The translations under genes were made by a program, and so were the position numbers. Under the pieces are notes generated by a model, which had not been told where the DNA came from, ran no database searches, and worked only from the letters and a program-made list of their open reading frames with translations. DNA of 64,000 bases, taken from Halichondria panicea (Eukaryota; Porifera; Demospongiae; Suberitida; Halichondriidae). Of this stretch, positions 20,554 through 31,159 are shown piece after piece. Position 1 is the stretch's first letter. Each line of letters begins with the position of its first letter. The DNA is taken from assembly GCF_963675165.1 (NCBI RefSeq), contig NC_087382.1:6558315-6622314 (forward strand), read 5' to 3'.

Positions 20554-20889
20554 ACTAGTGTTCAAGCTGGCGCTGTGCTAATGCCTCTCGCCATGTTTTT
20601 GCTTTCACTCTAAAGTATTAGAGTGTTATTAGTTTCTATAATGAATTTTATATTAAAGTTAGCTTATCTATATAAAGTCACTGAGAAGAAAAGACTTATT
20701 TACATGCATCTATTGTTGTTATTTATTGTATTATGTGGCTTACCAGGACCTCAAGAAAGAAGAAAATTGATTCTTCCAGGATCTGTAGTTCAGTGTATAT
20801 AATATCTAAGAAGAAAAGACCTGTGTACATGCATATTGTTATCTATATATTGTTATATGGTAGTGTTTTGTGGCTTGATTCTGCCAGGA

Positions 20890-21365
20890 GGATCTGGATC
20901 TGGATATTATTTTCTCACACGTGGGGAATGAGCGCGCATGCGCATTACATCCATATAGGAATAATTAAAGGGTGTGTCCAATAATGGCTACTGCTAGCTA
21001 GCTGTTTTAACAGATATTTTCTGAGTATTGTAGCTAACAAAAAGCTAGCGCTTGAGTGCAAGGCTAACTCATATGTTGAATAGAAAGTTTGTGCGGACAG
21101 ATGATGCTATGAAAGATCCTGAAGAGACTGCAACAGCCTTCAATGTGAGTCAAACTAGCCATAACTCGAGAAAGAAGCTTTAGTTTGCTAATCCACGAAT
21201 CAAAATCCAAGAGAACGTGGCTAGAAGCCTATAGAAGCTGTTAGTTTTCGTCGCATTGTAACCGTTGAGCAGTTATAGCTGGAATACACACACACACACA
21301 CAGACAGACAGACACACACACAGTCAGCTTTACCGTATCCCTCGTGCGGCTACGCCTCGAGGCAT
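20890..21365. repeat. Dispersed repeat family with (CA)n core, copy 1
   Basis: A copy of about 475 bp, nearly the same as 46580-47160. Shared text includes AACAAAAAGCTAGCGCTT, GTGAGTCAAACTAGCCATAA, a CACACA/CAGACA run, and the end GTCAGCTTTACCGTATCCCT with GGCATAAT. Partial or inverted copies lie near 30650-30980, 37080-37260, 40340-40890, 42175-42350, 43290-43400, 44215-44400 and 47480-47770. Confidence 0.8.
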
Positions 21366-21794
21366 AATTAATGTGGCCAGGCCGCTCTCGAGACTAGCTC
21401 GTTTACGCGTGGAATGGTGACTAGCCGCCCTCCAGTGCCAATGGTCGAAGGCGGCCACAATAAATACACCATAATATTATTGATGATGGATCATAGATAA
21501 TCTCTATGGATGGATGTAGTACGTTTTTTCAGATTGCTGAGGAATTCTGTTTCCCCTGGTTATCTGAAGAGTCATGTGGTGCTACAGCAGCTGGCAACAT
21601 TTGTAAGACGATTTCATGGGGTAAGCTTGTGCATACTGTACATAAATTATATAATTATTAATAAATCATAATAATTTGTGTTATCGCCATGCCCAGCCAA
21701 CAAATTAATCTGAATCAGCGCGCACGAATTTTGGAAGTACTTATTGTTATGGCGCTATATTAGTGCCATCAAAGGGGTATACTTTTTCATGGGG

Positions 21795-22110
21795 TAAGAC
21801 CTCGATTTAAAGCAACACTTTAAGAATTACGAAACCAGAAGTTGTTTCTTTTGGAGGTTGAAAAATTATATTGAAGTCCTGGTGTCACATCTAAGATAAC
21901 TTTACAGAGTCTTCAGGCCGCTTAAAAACACTGATTTTCCAGTGGGCTACAATTGAGGCTAGGGAATGGCTACATTTACCTCTATTTAGAACGCGACATT
22001 AAAAAATAATTGTCAACGCAGCTGTCGCTGTCGCTACTTTTAGAGGTCAGAAAATTGCTGAAGCTCGCGGGTGTCACATATTTGGGGGGTCGCCTTAAAT
22101 CGAGGTCTTA
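21795..22110. mobile_element. Miniature inverted-repeat element (AAGACCTCGATTTAA ends)
   Basis: The left end AAGACCTCGATTTAAAGCAAC is inverse to GTCGCCTTAAATCGAGGTCTT at the right end. It lies beside GGTATACTTTTTCATTAGGGG sequence. No coding capacity is apparent. Confidence 0.65.
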
Positions 22111-22592
22111 CGGTACTCTTTCATTAGGGGGTACCGTAATTGATGTAATTATAGCGCCAGAAAAAATTAATTCCACTTCTGAGTGGCGCATCTTTAGAAC
22201 ACAAAAAATTGCGTTCAGCCCAAGCTGGCGCCTAAATTATGGTGGCGCTTACATTGTATATTCAACAACAGCTAGTATAGAATTTGTAGAGAAAATGGGC
22301 GTGGTCTAGCTCAGTTTCACTTGCTAGCTGCACCTTTGAGAGCTGAGTGGCTCGTGAACAACATTCATTGACTGTAGCTATGGGTTAGACAACTGTTTAG
22401 AACTGAAGGAAGTCAAAGATGCAGGATGATTGTCTTGATGTCTCAAACAAGCCTTTTATAAGCGCCAGAAAAAAATAATTCCAGCAATGGTTGGCGCTTT
22501 TTTAGGGCCTAAAATTATGCTGATGCTGACGTGGCGCTTAAATTATGGCGGCGCTGTAATCACATCAATTATGGTATACTTTTTCATTAGGG
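22110..22592. repeat. GCGCCA-type short repeats
   Basis: There are several copies of GCGCCAGAAAAAATTAATTCC and of GGCGCTTAAATTATGGCGGCGC in both orientations, at 22155-22255 and 22460-22560. They look like two related, degraded miniature elements. No gene is seen. Confidence 0.55.
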
Positions 22593-23006
22593 GTGACAGG
22601 CTCTGGGAAAACCAGACATTTGGAGCAGAATTTAGTATTGAGCTATAGCTAAATTTGTGCCTACAGTGTAAAATCTCAAATAAAATGTTGTTGGCGTATA
22701 AGTATCTACAGTCCTTCTACTACCTCTCTGTAAAACCTGGTGCTCTAAATCCAACTCTTTCCATCGAAGCGCCTTGTCCAAACAATCGCTATTACCTTAT
22801 TTTTCCTAATTGAACACTCTTTGAGAGGCGTTTTTTAGATACTACATTTATGGCTTCGAGTTTCTAATGCGCATAACTCGGGTGAAACTAGGTATGTGAA
22901 CACTAAGCATATCATTGTGTAGGCAATGCTCTGTTCTATCACTTGGTACATTAATCACCAACATTTTAGCCTGCTCCAAATGTCTGGTTTTCCCAGAGCC
23001 TGTCAC
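22593..23006. mobile_element. 414-bp miniature inverted-repeat element
   Basis: The ends GTGACAGGCTCTGGGAAAAC... and ...GTTTTCCCAGAGCCTGTCAC match over about 35 bp. A possible 4-bp duplication AGGG flanks it (22589-22592 and 23007-23010). It is inserted in GGTATACTTTTTCATTAG repeat DNA. Confidence 0.75.
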
Positions 23007-23399
23007 AGGGTATACTCTTTTCATTAGAGATATACTTTTTCTCATACTTGTATCTTCTGAGACTTGTATCGCAAAGTCAAAGCCAGTTGTGTGTTGACCT
23101 CGAGAACAAGCCGCTCACGATATCGAGGCTAGTACAAGAGCTGACTTTTGATCGTATCTCTGCTTTTGAACAAAATTGGCGAAATAAAATTGACCTCCCC
23201 CTGCAAAATAACGTTTTAAAACTTACAGACACTAAAACTAGACTTAAAGTAGTCTGAAAGAGAAGTTTGGAGAAATCCTATTTTAGTAACCTTAACTAAC
23301 TAAGGTCAAGTGGTTCCATCCTCCTCTGAATTTCTTCTGTGTTCAGGTCAAAGGTCGATCAATAAGTCAAAGGTCTTCCGGAAATGGTCATCGATTTAT

Positions 23400-25030
23400 C
23401 AGGAGCCCATAAATAAATGTTATAGTTATAACACGGGCACAAGGGATGTATGGAATATATTGCACTGAAGCACGAGGGCGTAAGCCCCGAGGGCTGAGTG
23501 CAATATATTCCATGCATCCCGAGTGCACGTGTAATAACTAGTTTATATCCCGAGGGCATAGCAACATAACACTGTCTTAGTAACACAATATAAACTGCAC
23601 AAAAAGATGACAAAGACAACTCTAGACACAGCTCCATCTCTTCTCTCTCCTAGACGCCAGTATATGCAGCGTATAAGATTGGCATGACAGACGAATGGCT
23701 TGACACGAAATTGTTGGAGTTCCAACGCTGAAACCACTGCAAAACAGCCCCACCCCACTTCTGGTGCTGCAAAACAGCCCCACCCCTCTACTGCTGCAAA
23801 GAAACAGCCCCACCCCATTTACTGCTGCGAAGAAACAGCCACACCCCACTATACTGCTCAGTGTAACTGCTGCTCGAACTAGCCTCCTTCGCAGCCTCTC
23901 CTTTTTCTGTTCTTTGTCACAGAAGAGAAAATTGGAGGAACAAAGAAAGAAAGAAGGAAGCGACAAAGAAAAAAGAGAGCCTGCCTTGCTAAGTCACATG
24001 ATCCCCTACTGACGTAGACAAATTTTAACGAGCGTGGGCGAGAGAAAACCTCAATAACTGTCCTCCCACACAGTACTTGGAGCGCATTTACCAGGAACAT
24101 AATCTGTAATGAACAGTACAGTCTAGTCTAGTGCAGTAGAGTCAGCCTTCGTGAGACCTTTAGTCAGTAGAGAAAGTATGAAAGACTAGAGTAGAGTTAT
24201 ACTGCTGTAATAATTATATCTACTAGTCAAGTGGGTCTGTTCTGAACTCAGGAAAAAATGAGCTATATTTAGATATAGATCTAGATCTTTAGTCTTTAGT
24301 CTTTACTAGGTAAGCCCTCGTCTACGATGTCTCCACGCTTGATTCTGGCTTACTATCTACGATGCTAACAGCTTTTATGTTGGAGTTTGCAATGCGTAGG
24401 CATGCTGTAGCTTTTTGCTCTGTCAGGCTCCGCCCAGCTAGTGATTGCCCACGTTCATTTTCACTCGTCTACCACTCGTCTACCGTCACGCGACTTAGCA
24501 AGGCAGGCTCACCTTTTTCTTTGTCTCTTCCTTCTTTTTTTCTTTGTTCCTCCAATTAGTCCCGTATTTCATCTTATTGAACTACGACAAAGAACAGAAA
24601 AAGGAGAGGCTGCGAAGGAGGCTATGCTCGAACAGCCCCCTCCACTAGCACTATCCTCGGTATCACAACCAAGCTAAAGAAGCTCGCCTCTACACTGCTG
24701 CAAAACAGCTCAAGCCCCCTGCCGCTTCTAGTGCTATGATGAAGCCAGAATTGACCGTGCATCAAGAAGTGGAGGACTACATGTAGGTCTAGGATCACAG
24801 AATCTTCACAAAATGAGCCTGGGACGATTTTAAAACCTGCATGGTTGCAAAGAAGAAACTCCAGCAGTGCTGAACATTCATGCATGGCTTGAGATACTTA
24901 TTATTTCTCATGATACAATATTTAATTTAATTATGCCAGAGGGGCATTTTGTGGTCAGTGCAATCTGACTTTTCAGCAGTGCAATATGCTTCATATTGCA
25001 CTTGGCAACAACATAGCAACGGGATATAAG
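23400..25030. repeat. Dispersed repeat (CCCGAGGGCATAGC family), interrupted copy
   Basis: It shares long blocks in inverse orientation with 49130-49925: TATATCCCGAGGGCATAGC, GCGTATAAGATTGGCATGAC, a purine/pyrimidine-biased AAACAGCCCCACCCC run, and the CAAGTGCAATATG end. It contains a hairpin (23444-23522, GGGATGTATGGAATATATTG arms). A TAGCCTC foldback element interrupts it at 23880-24624. Short open frames in the CCCCACCCC run are low-complexity. Confidence 0.8.
23880..24624. mobile_element. TAGCCTC foldback element, copy 1 (745 bp)
   Basis: The ends TAGCCTCCTTCGCAGCCTCT... are repeated in inverse for about 35 bp and, with gaps, for about 130 bp per arm. The perfect 9-bp duplication TGCTCGAAC lies at 23871-23879 and 24625-24633. 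The related repeat near 49540 has the uninterrupted site, which confirms insertion. No transposase is encoded. A 9-bp duplication with long inverted arms is typical of Mutator-like elements, but that assignment is inference. Confidence 0.87.
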
Positions 25031-25049
25031 AGCTCATTATTTTCAGTGA

Positions 25050-25260
25050 AAAGTATACACCCTATTGAATAATGTTCTCCCTAAGATTAAAAAGTATACT
25101 GCTCTCATGGGAAAAATATATAAGCTTACCCTAGAAAAAAGTGTACCCCCTAATGAAAAGAGTACAATGAAAAGAGTACACTCTTAAGGAAAAGTATACC
25201 CCCTAATGAAAAAGTATACCTCCTAATGAAAAAGTATACCCCCCTTGAATTATGGCACTA
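25050..25260. repeat. Short tandem array of TAATGAAAAAGTATACC units
   Basis: About eight imperfect 20-22-bp units with the core AAAAGTATACCCCCTAATG. The same core is scattered through 21770-23040. Confidence 0.7.
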
Positions 25261-25364
25261 ATATAGCGCCATATAATTTTATTGTTGGCTTTATTATAAA
25301 GCCGTCTTAAATGAGGCTACAATTATTATCTAGTGGAAACAGCAACAGTATACAGTAGACTCTC

Positions 25365-25500
25365 ATTGATCCGGACAGTACAGCTTGGCCGAAATATATA
25401 GGGAGGTGGCTGTATTTATGAAAATAGCCAGGCTAAAAAACAACCTTACCTCGAATCCAATCTTTTGTCTCGAGGATAATGAAGGCTAGTGAAATATTCC
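25365..25500. repeat. Partial AGTAGACTCTC repeat
   Basis: The start TACAGTAGACTCTCATTGAT, CAGCTTGGCCG and TGTCTCGAGGATAATG match the fuller copies at 35050-35885 and 35893-36935. Confidence 0.7.
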
Positions 25501-25510
25501 ACTCTCTGTT

Positions 25511-25711
25511 TACCGTATAGCACGAAATTTTCGTGGATTTCGTGGGTTACCAATCCTACACGAAAATTAAGTCGACGAAAATTGTTCTTTGATTAGAATT
25601 ATCTGCTATAACGTGCAAAGATTAAAGGCGTGGCTTCCGGGTAAGCAGTTATTCCGCAAACGTTGTGCAACGAAATATAAGCGCCTCGAGAAAATTTTGC
25701 GCTGTATGGTA
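25511..25711. mobile_element. 201-bp miniature element (TACCGTATAGC ends)
   Basis: The end TACCGTATAGCACGAAATTT is inverse to AAATTTTGCGCTGTATGGTA. The TA at each end could be the target duplication of a mariner-type miniature element. Related ends occur near 32600-32845, 43430-43515 and 46436-46460. Confidence 0.65.
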
Positions 25712-26059
25712 TAAGGCCACCCCAAATCAATTACTTGTTTCTCATCCCCCTGCCGTACCTACTGTGAGCCTGGTCAATTTACCTTGAAAACATACTGGTT
25801 GCTCATCACAAGACTCATTGTTGACCGTTGATGACCTGCTACTAGCAGTGATTAGTCAAGCACTAGCCTCCTTCACCGGCCTTCATAGAAAAGAAGGCCT
25901 GCTTGCGCATGCACAAAATTGTTTCCCGTAAAATTTCTGGATTCATCAGAAAAAAGAAGACTGCTGCTAATTATCTTGCAAAAGAAAGACTGCGTGATTA
26001 CTGACACTTCTGCAGACACTCCTAGTACATTTGTACACTACTGGTCTACTGTGTATGAT

Positions 26060-26256
26060 CAGGGTGTCATACAGGATTTTGAAGTAGAGGGGGGAAATGA
26101 GAAAAGTAACCAGAAAATGTTACTAAAAAAAAGGTCAACTGTTATTTCAATGCCCAGCTATGGACACTCAGTCATATTTGAAACGGGGGGGAGGGGGAAT
26201 TGGAGCTAGGGGGGATATATCCCCCGGCCCTTTCCTCCCCCCTGTATGACACCCTG
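26060..26256. mobile_element. 197-bp miniature inverted-repeat element
   Basis: The ends CAGGGTGTCATACAGG and CCTGTATGACACCCTG are perfect inverts. The 5-bp duplication ATGAT lies at 26055-26059 and 26257-26261. The interior is G-rich and C-rich runs with no gene. Confidence 0.85.
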
Positions 26257-26382
26257 ATGATGCCTGAAGCTTTAGCAACTAATTTTAAACCAACTATTAA
26301 AACAGGAAGTGACTTAATAATCTGCGCATGCGCAGAAGACAAGCAGGCCTGTCTCCATAGCGCTAATACGTATAAAAAAATT

Positions 26383-26419
26383 ATGAAGAAACATTTCTTA
26401 CGAAAATGTACTTTTGGAA
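26383..26419 (+). CDS. Possible first exon of GUF1 (weak)
   Basis: ATG at 26383 opens a short basic peptide (MKKHFLRKCTFG) suitable as the start of a mitochondrial presequence. A donor-like GTATGC follows at 26420 and the phase would fit an acceptor TAG at 26684-26686. No homology supports it, because presequences are not conserved. The true start may lie elsewhere. Confidence 0.25.
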
Positions 26420-26676
26420 GTATGCTAAGCAAGCTCAAAGCAAGCTATATAGCCCATCTCTGACTTCCAAGCTTTCCATTCAACGTTAAAACTTTTGAAT
26501 TTGTCGCCAAAATTTGTACCCTAAAAATATGAAAATGCTAAAATTACTATACCCGTCTATGAGAGTGATAAGAGTAAACCTAAAGTAATAATAGTACAAA
26601 ATCTGCCAAGGCCTTAATTGCCTATTTTTAACCATGCAGTCACAGTGCCTACAATTATATGTACTTCCATATGCAG

Positions 26677-29600
26677 GTACATGTAGGATCTCTACCACCA
26701 GAAAGAATAAGAAACTTTGGAATAATAGCTCATGTTGATCATGGAAAAAGCACATTGGCCGATAGACTTTTGGAGTCTACAGGTTAGTATACGTAGGTGG
26801 TACCTGATGAGCCTCGATTATCCGAATACCTGGTGTCCTCACCTCGTCCGTACGGTTGAAATATTTGGATATCAGAATGACTCATAAATGAATCACGCCC
26901 ATCAATTATCCGTGCATGCAAAATCAGCAAACGATGTCCAGAGCTCTTACAAATGTAGTCTAGCTATAGCTTAGACATAATGCATCAGTGGACAGAACAA
27001 GGTAATTAACTGTTAGGCTAAGCTAAAGCTTTTGCGTCATTGAAAACAAAGTGAAACGTAGAACTAGTGCTCATGGCTTTTTGCAGCTGCTGAGCTTACC
27101 TTCACTTTTGACAGCATTGTTAGAGGACACAACAAAATTATTAAAAGACCTAGGATAGATACTACTGCTAGAGGATGCAATTCCAAGATTGTGGGTTTGT
27201 CTTTGCATGCTCCAACTAGTTGGGGGTGGGGCTCAATCTTTGCGATCTTTAACAGTTGGTCCAGCACCAGAGGAGGGAGGACATGATTAACCTTAGCTCT
27301 AATTAGCTAATTATCACGACCTTTTAATGATGTGTATGATTCATCTTCTCTTTTTTTATAACCTCTACATATTGGACACAAGAGCTAGAGCAAAGTAAGC
27401 CTTTTCTCCTACTGGAGATACCCCTATGGCAGGACCTGAAGGTAATAGGACCCTATAAGAAGCATCTCAAGTACTCCTATCTCCAAAATCCCTGTGAGAA
27501 ACATCTCAGGCACTCTGATCTTGTCTCTGTGAGAAGCACTCTTGATCCTGTCTCCAGAATCCCTATGAGGAGCACCCCAGGCACTCCTGTCTCCAAGATC
27601 CTCCCTGTGAGAAGCATTCCAGGCACTCCTGTCTCTGTGATAAAGCTGCAACATGGAATTGTTTAGTTCAGGGTGTCTCCAACATGAAGAACATCAATGA
27701 CACTAACAGTCTCAGCTTCTAGCACCCCTTTATGTTTGTAGTTGCTCTGTGCCTGCAAGAATTGCCTGTCACTCATACTACAGTACTTTCTGTGTGTCCC
27801 AATATGTAGAGGTTATGTGAATCGTTCAAAGAATTTCATTAAAAGGTCGCGATAATTAGCTAATTAGAGCTAAAGGTTAATCGTGTCCTCCCTCCTCTGG
27901 TAGCACTATACTACTTCTTGTTACACCATTTTTTTTATGCGAGACGCTCGATCCCCTATTTGACCATCAACTTGCATGTGTTCTATATAAGAATAACACA
28001 TTTGAATAACGACACAACAAAATTATTGATTGCGGTGCTTTCATTTTCATAGTAGCAGAATTTGATATTAAAGCTTTGTTGTCAAATAAAATCTAAGAAG
28101 CTTGTCAATGAACTTACACGTTGGCAGCTAGTCTCATGAATCAGCCGCCGTTCTTTTGGAACCCAAAAGAACGGCAGCTGATTCATGAGACTAGTTGGTA
28201 GCATGGCTAGCTAGCTAGCTATACGTGTACACGGCTTTTATTCGATTTACGTATTTACAGCTGAAGTGATCCTGTACCAGGAACAATGGAACAGGCCGGG
28301 TCACTAATTAAAATAGAAAGCTAGAATTACCGGATTAGGCTCACAGTAGGCAGCAAAGAACTTGGAGTCTCTTCTCATGAAAACAAATAATTACGTATCC
28401 ACGTGACTGTAATAGTACTAGTGCCTTGAATAAATGCCGCGTATAGACTATAGCCAGCTCTATGGCCAACGTGCAAGTTCAAGCTTCTTAGCTTTTGCTC
28501 GCTTTTCGACAACAAAGCTTTAGCATCAAAATGTACCACTATAGTAAAACTAATAACTTTTGTGTGAAGGCTATCCATGCTGTAAATGCACCGCTATGGC
28601 ATCCAAGTGGGCAGGCTCAGAAATCACAAACAGACAGACAGAAAAACAGACAAACCAACCAACTACTATACCCGCACGCCTCAGGTAATTGTTGCACATT
28701 TTTTGTGGTTTAGCTATAGTACTACTGTAGCTAGTCAGCAACCGAGGAGGTTCAACAGGGTCAAAAGGTCATTATTGACCTGCTCATGGAGATCCAACCT
28801 GATGCTATTCATCGATGTACCTCATCATTTTCTCTTGATTCTTCAGACAAAATTAATAATGACATTCAATCCGATGTACCCCTGAGGAACATCGGTAGGA
28901 AGCGAGAAGAATGAACTCTTCACCTCGCCCATTTTGTCCAATATTTTCGAAACGCATGCAGTATAGCAATGCTTACAAGCTAACAGCCTTCAAAAACGTT
29001 GCTTAGACTAAACCTTTGTTCTTTTATCAAAAAAAGCTTCTTCAAATTAACTATAATTATGTGCTTTCAAACGATTAAAATATAGTTTGCGTTAAGTACT
29101 ATAACGCATCGGATCCAATGGTCAGGAATTCAGTACCCAATTATAGTGTTAATTATCCCTGACCTTTTGACCCTATCGAACCTCCTCTGAGTCAGCATGG
29201 GCCATTATTAGTTCACATCTTTTGTGTACACATGCAGTCAAGCATTTAAACAGTATTGTCATTGTTGAGCTGTGATTGTAATCGTGCAGGTGTGATTGAC
29301 CCAAACATTTCTAATCAACAAGTACTGGATCGTTTACCAGTGGAGAGGGAAAGAGGAATCACTGTGAAAGCTCAAACAGCTACAATGTTTTACCAAATGC
29401 AGCGAGGAGGAATGTTTATGATGAACTTGATCGATACACCTGTAGGTGGATTTATAATAATTATACCTTGATGTGTAGGCGCCGAAGTTATTCTTTAAGC
29501 AGTCTGTGTGCGTGTGAATGTGGGTGCATATGTGTATTCTAGCCTCCTTCAACATGCCGCGAAGGAAAAAAAAGGAGGCCTACTACTGACAGTTAGTGCA

Positions 29601-31159
29601 TGCGCAAAATTATTGGATATTTCCCCGTAAAACGTTATTGGAAATGCGGAAATATCCTGAATGAATACAGTAAACTCTCGCTCTTCCGGCTTTCTGAAGT
29701 ACGGCCACCTCGATATACCTGCCAATAGCACAAATTTCTGGCTAGATGTTTACTGCACAACACACTCGCCCTGAAATGCGGCCATGCACTCGTTATTCTG
29801 TATACTTGCCAGTACTGTCTGCCGCAAACAAGGTTTTCATTTATACGTTACGGCCAGATATGATTGTTTGGGTGTGGTTTGGCAGATAAAATTGGATTAC
29901 ACTTTAATAGAGATATATTATTTCACCCCTATGCGAAAAAAAGTGTTTAGTGTTCCTTACATCTCAATAAATAATATTTAAATGAATCCCGTTGTGTATT
30001 CGTGTTATGTAGTTGAAAAATTCATCTGGATGTACGAGTGTATAACTTACCAATTTGCATGACAGTACGTACAGTATAGTTTTGTAGGTGTAACGTTACA
30101 AAAATTAAAGTGCGAATGTCTTAAAGATTTCATTCGTTTTCCCAGGGCCATGTAGACTTCAGTTATGAGGTGTCTCGTTCGCTGGCAGCTTGTCAAGGAG
30201 TACTCTTGGTAGTTGATGGTCAACAGGTATTGATATTGTTTTTTCATCAGTAATTGCATGATCTACATTGGTTTCAGGGTGTTCAAGCTCAAACTGTCGC
30301 CAACTTTTTGTTAGCTTCTGAGGCTGGCCTTACAGTTATACCAGTGATAAACAAAGTGAGTTAGGGTTTTTGGTTTAGGTGAATGCGGTTATTTTAGTGC
30401 AGTGTAAATTGTGAGCTTAATTCATGCATGTGTATAATTATAGATCGACCTTTCTCACGCTGATATTCCCAAAGTTACAGAGCAGATGAGAAACGCTTTT
30501 GGTTTTAATGAAGCTGACATTATTCAGGTTTGTTTGTTGCCTTAATCCTAAGAGCAAAATTAATAAAGATCACAATTAATGGCTGGGCCTATAATTACGA
30601 GCTATAATTATTGGCACTATGGCACTATGGAGTGCTTCCACTAATTATGCCTCGGTGCGCATGCGCGAGGTATGCGGTAGTGCGTTTGTGTGTCTGTGTG
30701 TGTGCCTTGCGAAGTATCGGTTGTGTGTGTGTGTGTGTTGTGTGTAGACTGCTACAGCTGCTCAAGGATCAATGAAGTGCAAGTAAATATAGGCTTCTAG
30801 TCATGTTTTTGGGATTTGAAGAGTGAGAAGAGAGCTGTAAGGCTCTGCTGATGCAGCCTTTAATTTTAGACTCAAACTTTTGGCATCAATCATTTTTAAC
30901 AACAATCGTGGTCGATAATTATTACCCACTCTGAGTTTCTCTGTGATTCTGGATTCTGCCTGCATGCAGTAAAATTAGTTAATGCAAAAATATTCATTAT
31001 GATATAATGTGTATGTATATAAAGCTATTAGCTTTATGTTATGTAGATCAACACCAGCGGTGCTTTCATTATACATGATTTCGTACTACATTAGGTATCA
31101 GCAAAAATAGGGACTGGTATCCCTCAGCTTTTACCTGCAATCGTAGAGAGAGTACCAAG
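26677..31159 (+). CDS. GUF1: GUF1 exons 1-6 recognised: GTPase domain
   Basis: These exons carry all five nucleotide-binding motifs. [15 protein letters not shown] precedes the P-loop (an alternative acceptor at 26686 would start the exon 10 bp later). [20 protein letters not shown] and MNLIDTP follow after a 2.5-kb intron. [34 protein letters not shown] and IPVINK are split by short introns, and [13 protein letters not shown] closes the domain. Every catalytic residue expected for this GTPase class is present, including the His of switch II (DTPGH). Confidence 0.94.

Larger units (their letters stand above)
26783..29289. other. GUF1 intron (2.5 kb) filled with repeats
   Basis: It holds two CAGAGGAGG-type elements (27268-27899, 28742-29189), a palindrome at 28128-28194 and a diverged copy of the 0.7-kb dispersed repeat (about 28010-28690). 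No gene is seen; the short open frames are shadows of repeats. Confidence 0.8.

Noticed and set aside
23543-24012. Several overlapping open frames (Gly-Trp-Phe or Pro-His-rich)
   Set aside because: They arise from AAACAGCCCCACCCC-type low-complexity sequence in a dispersed repeat and span an element boundary.
25919-26209. 96-codon frame as an upstream GUF1 exon
   Set aside because: It runs into a miniature element at 26060 and shows no presequence or family features.
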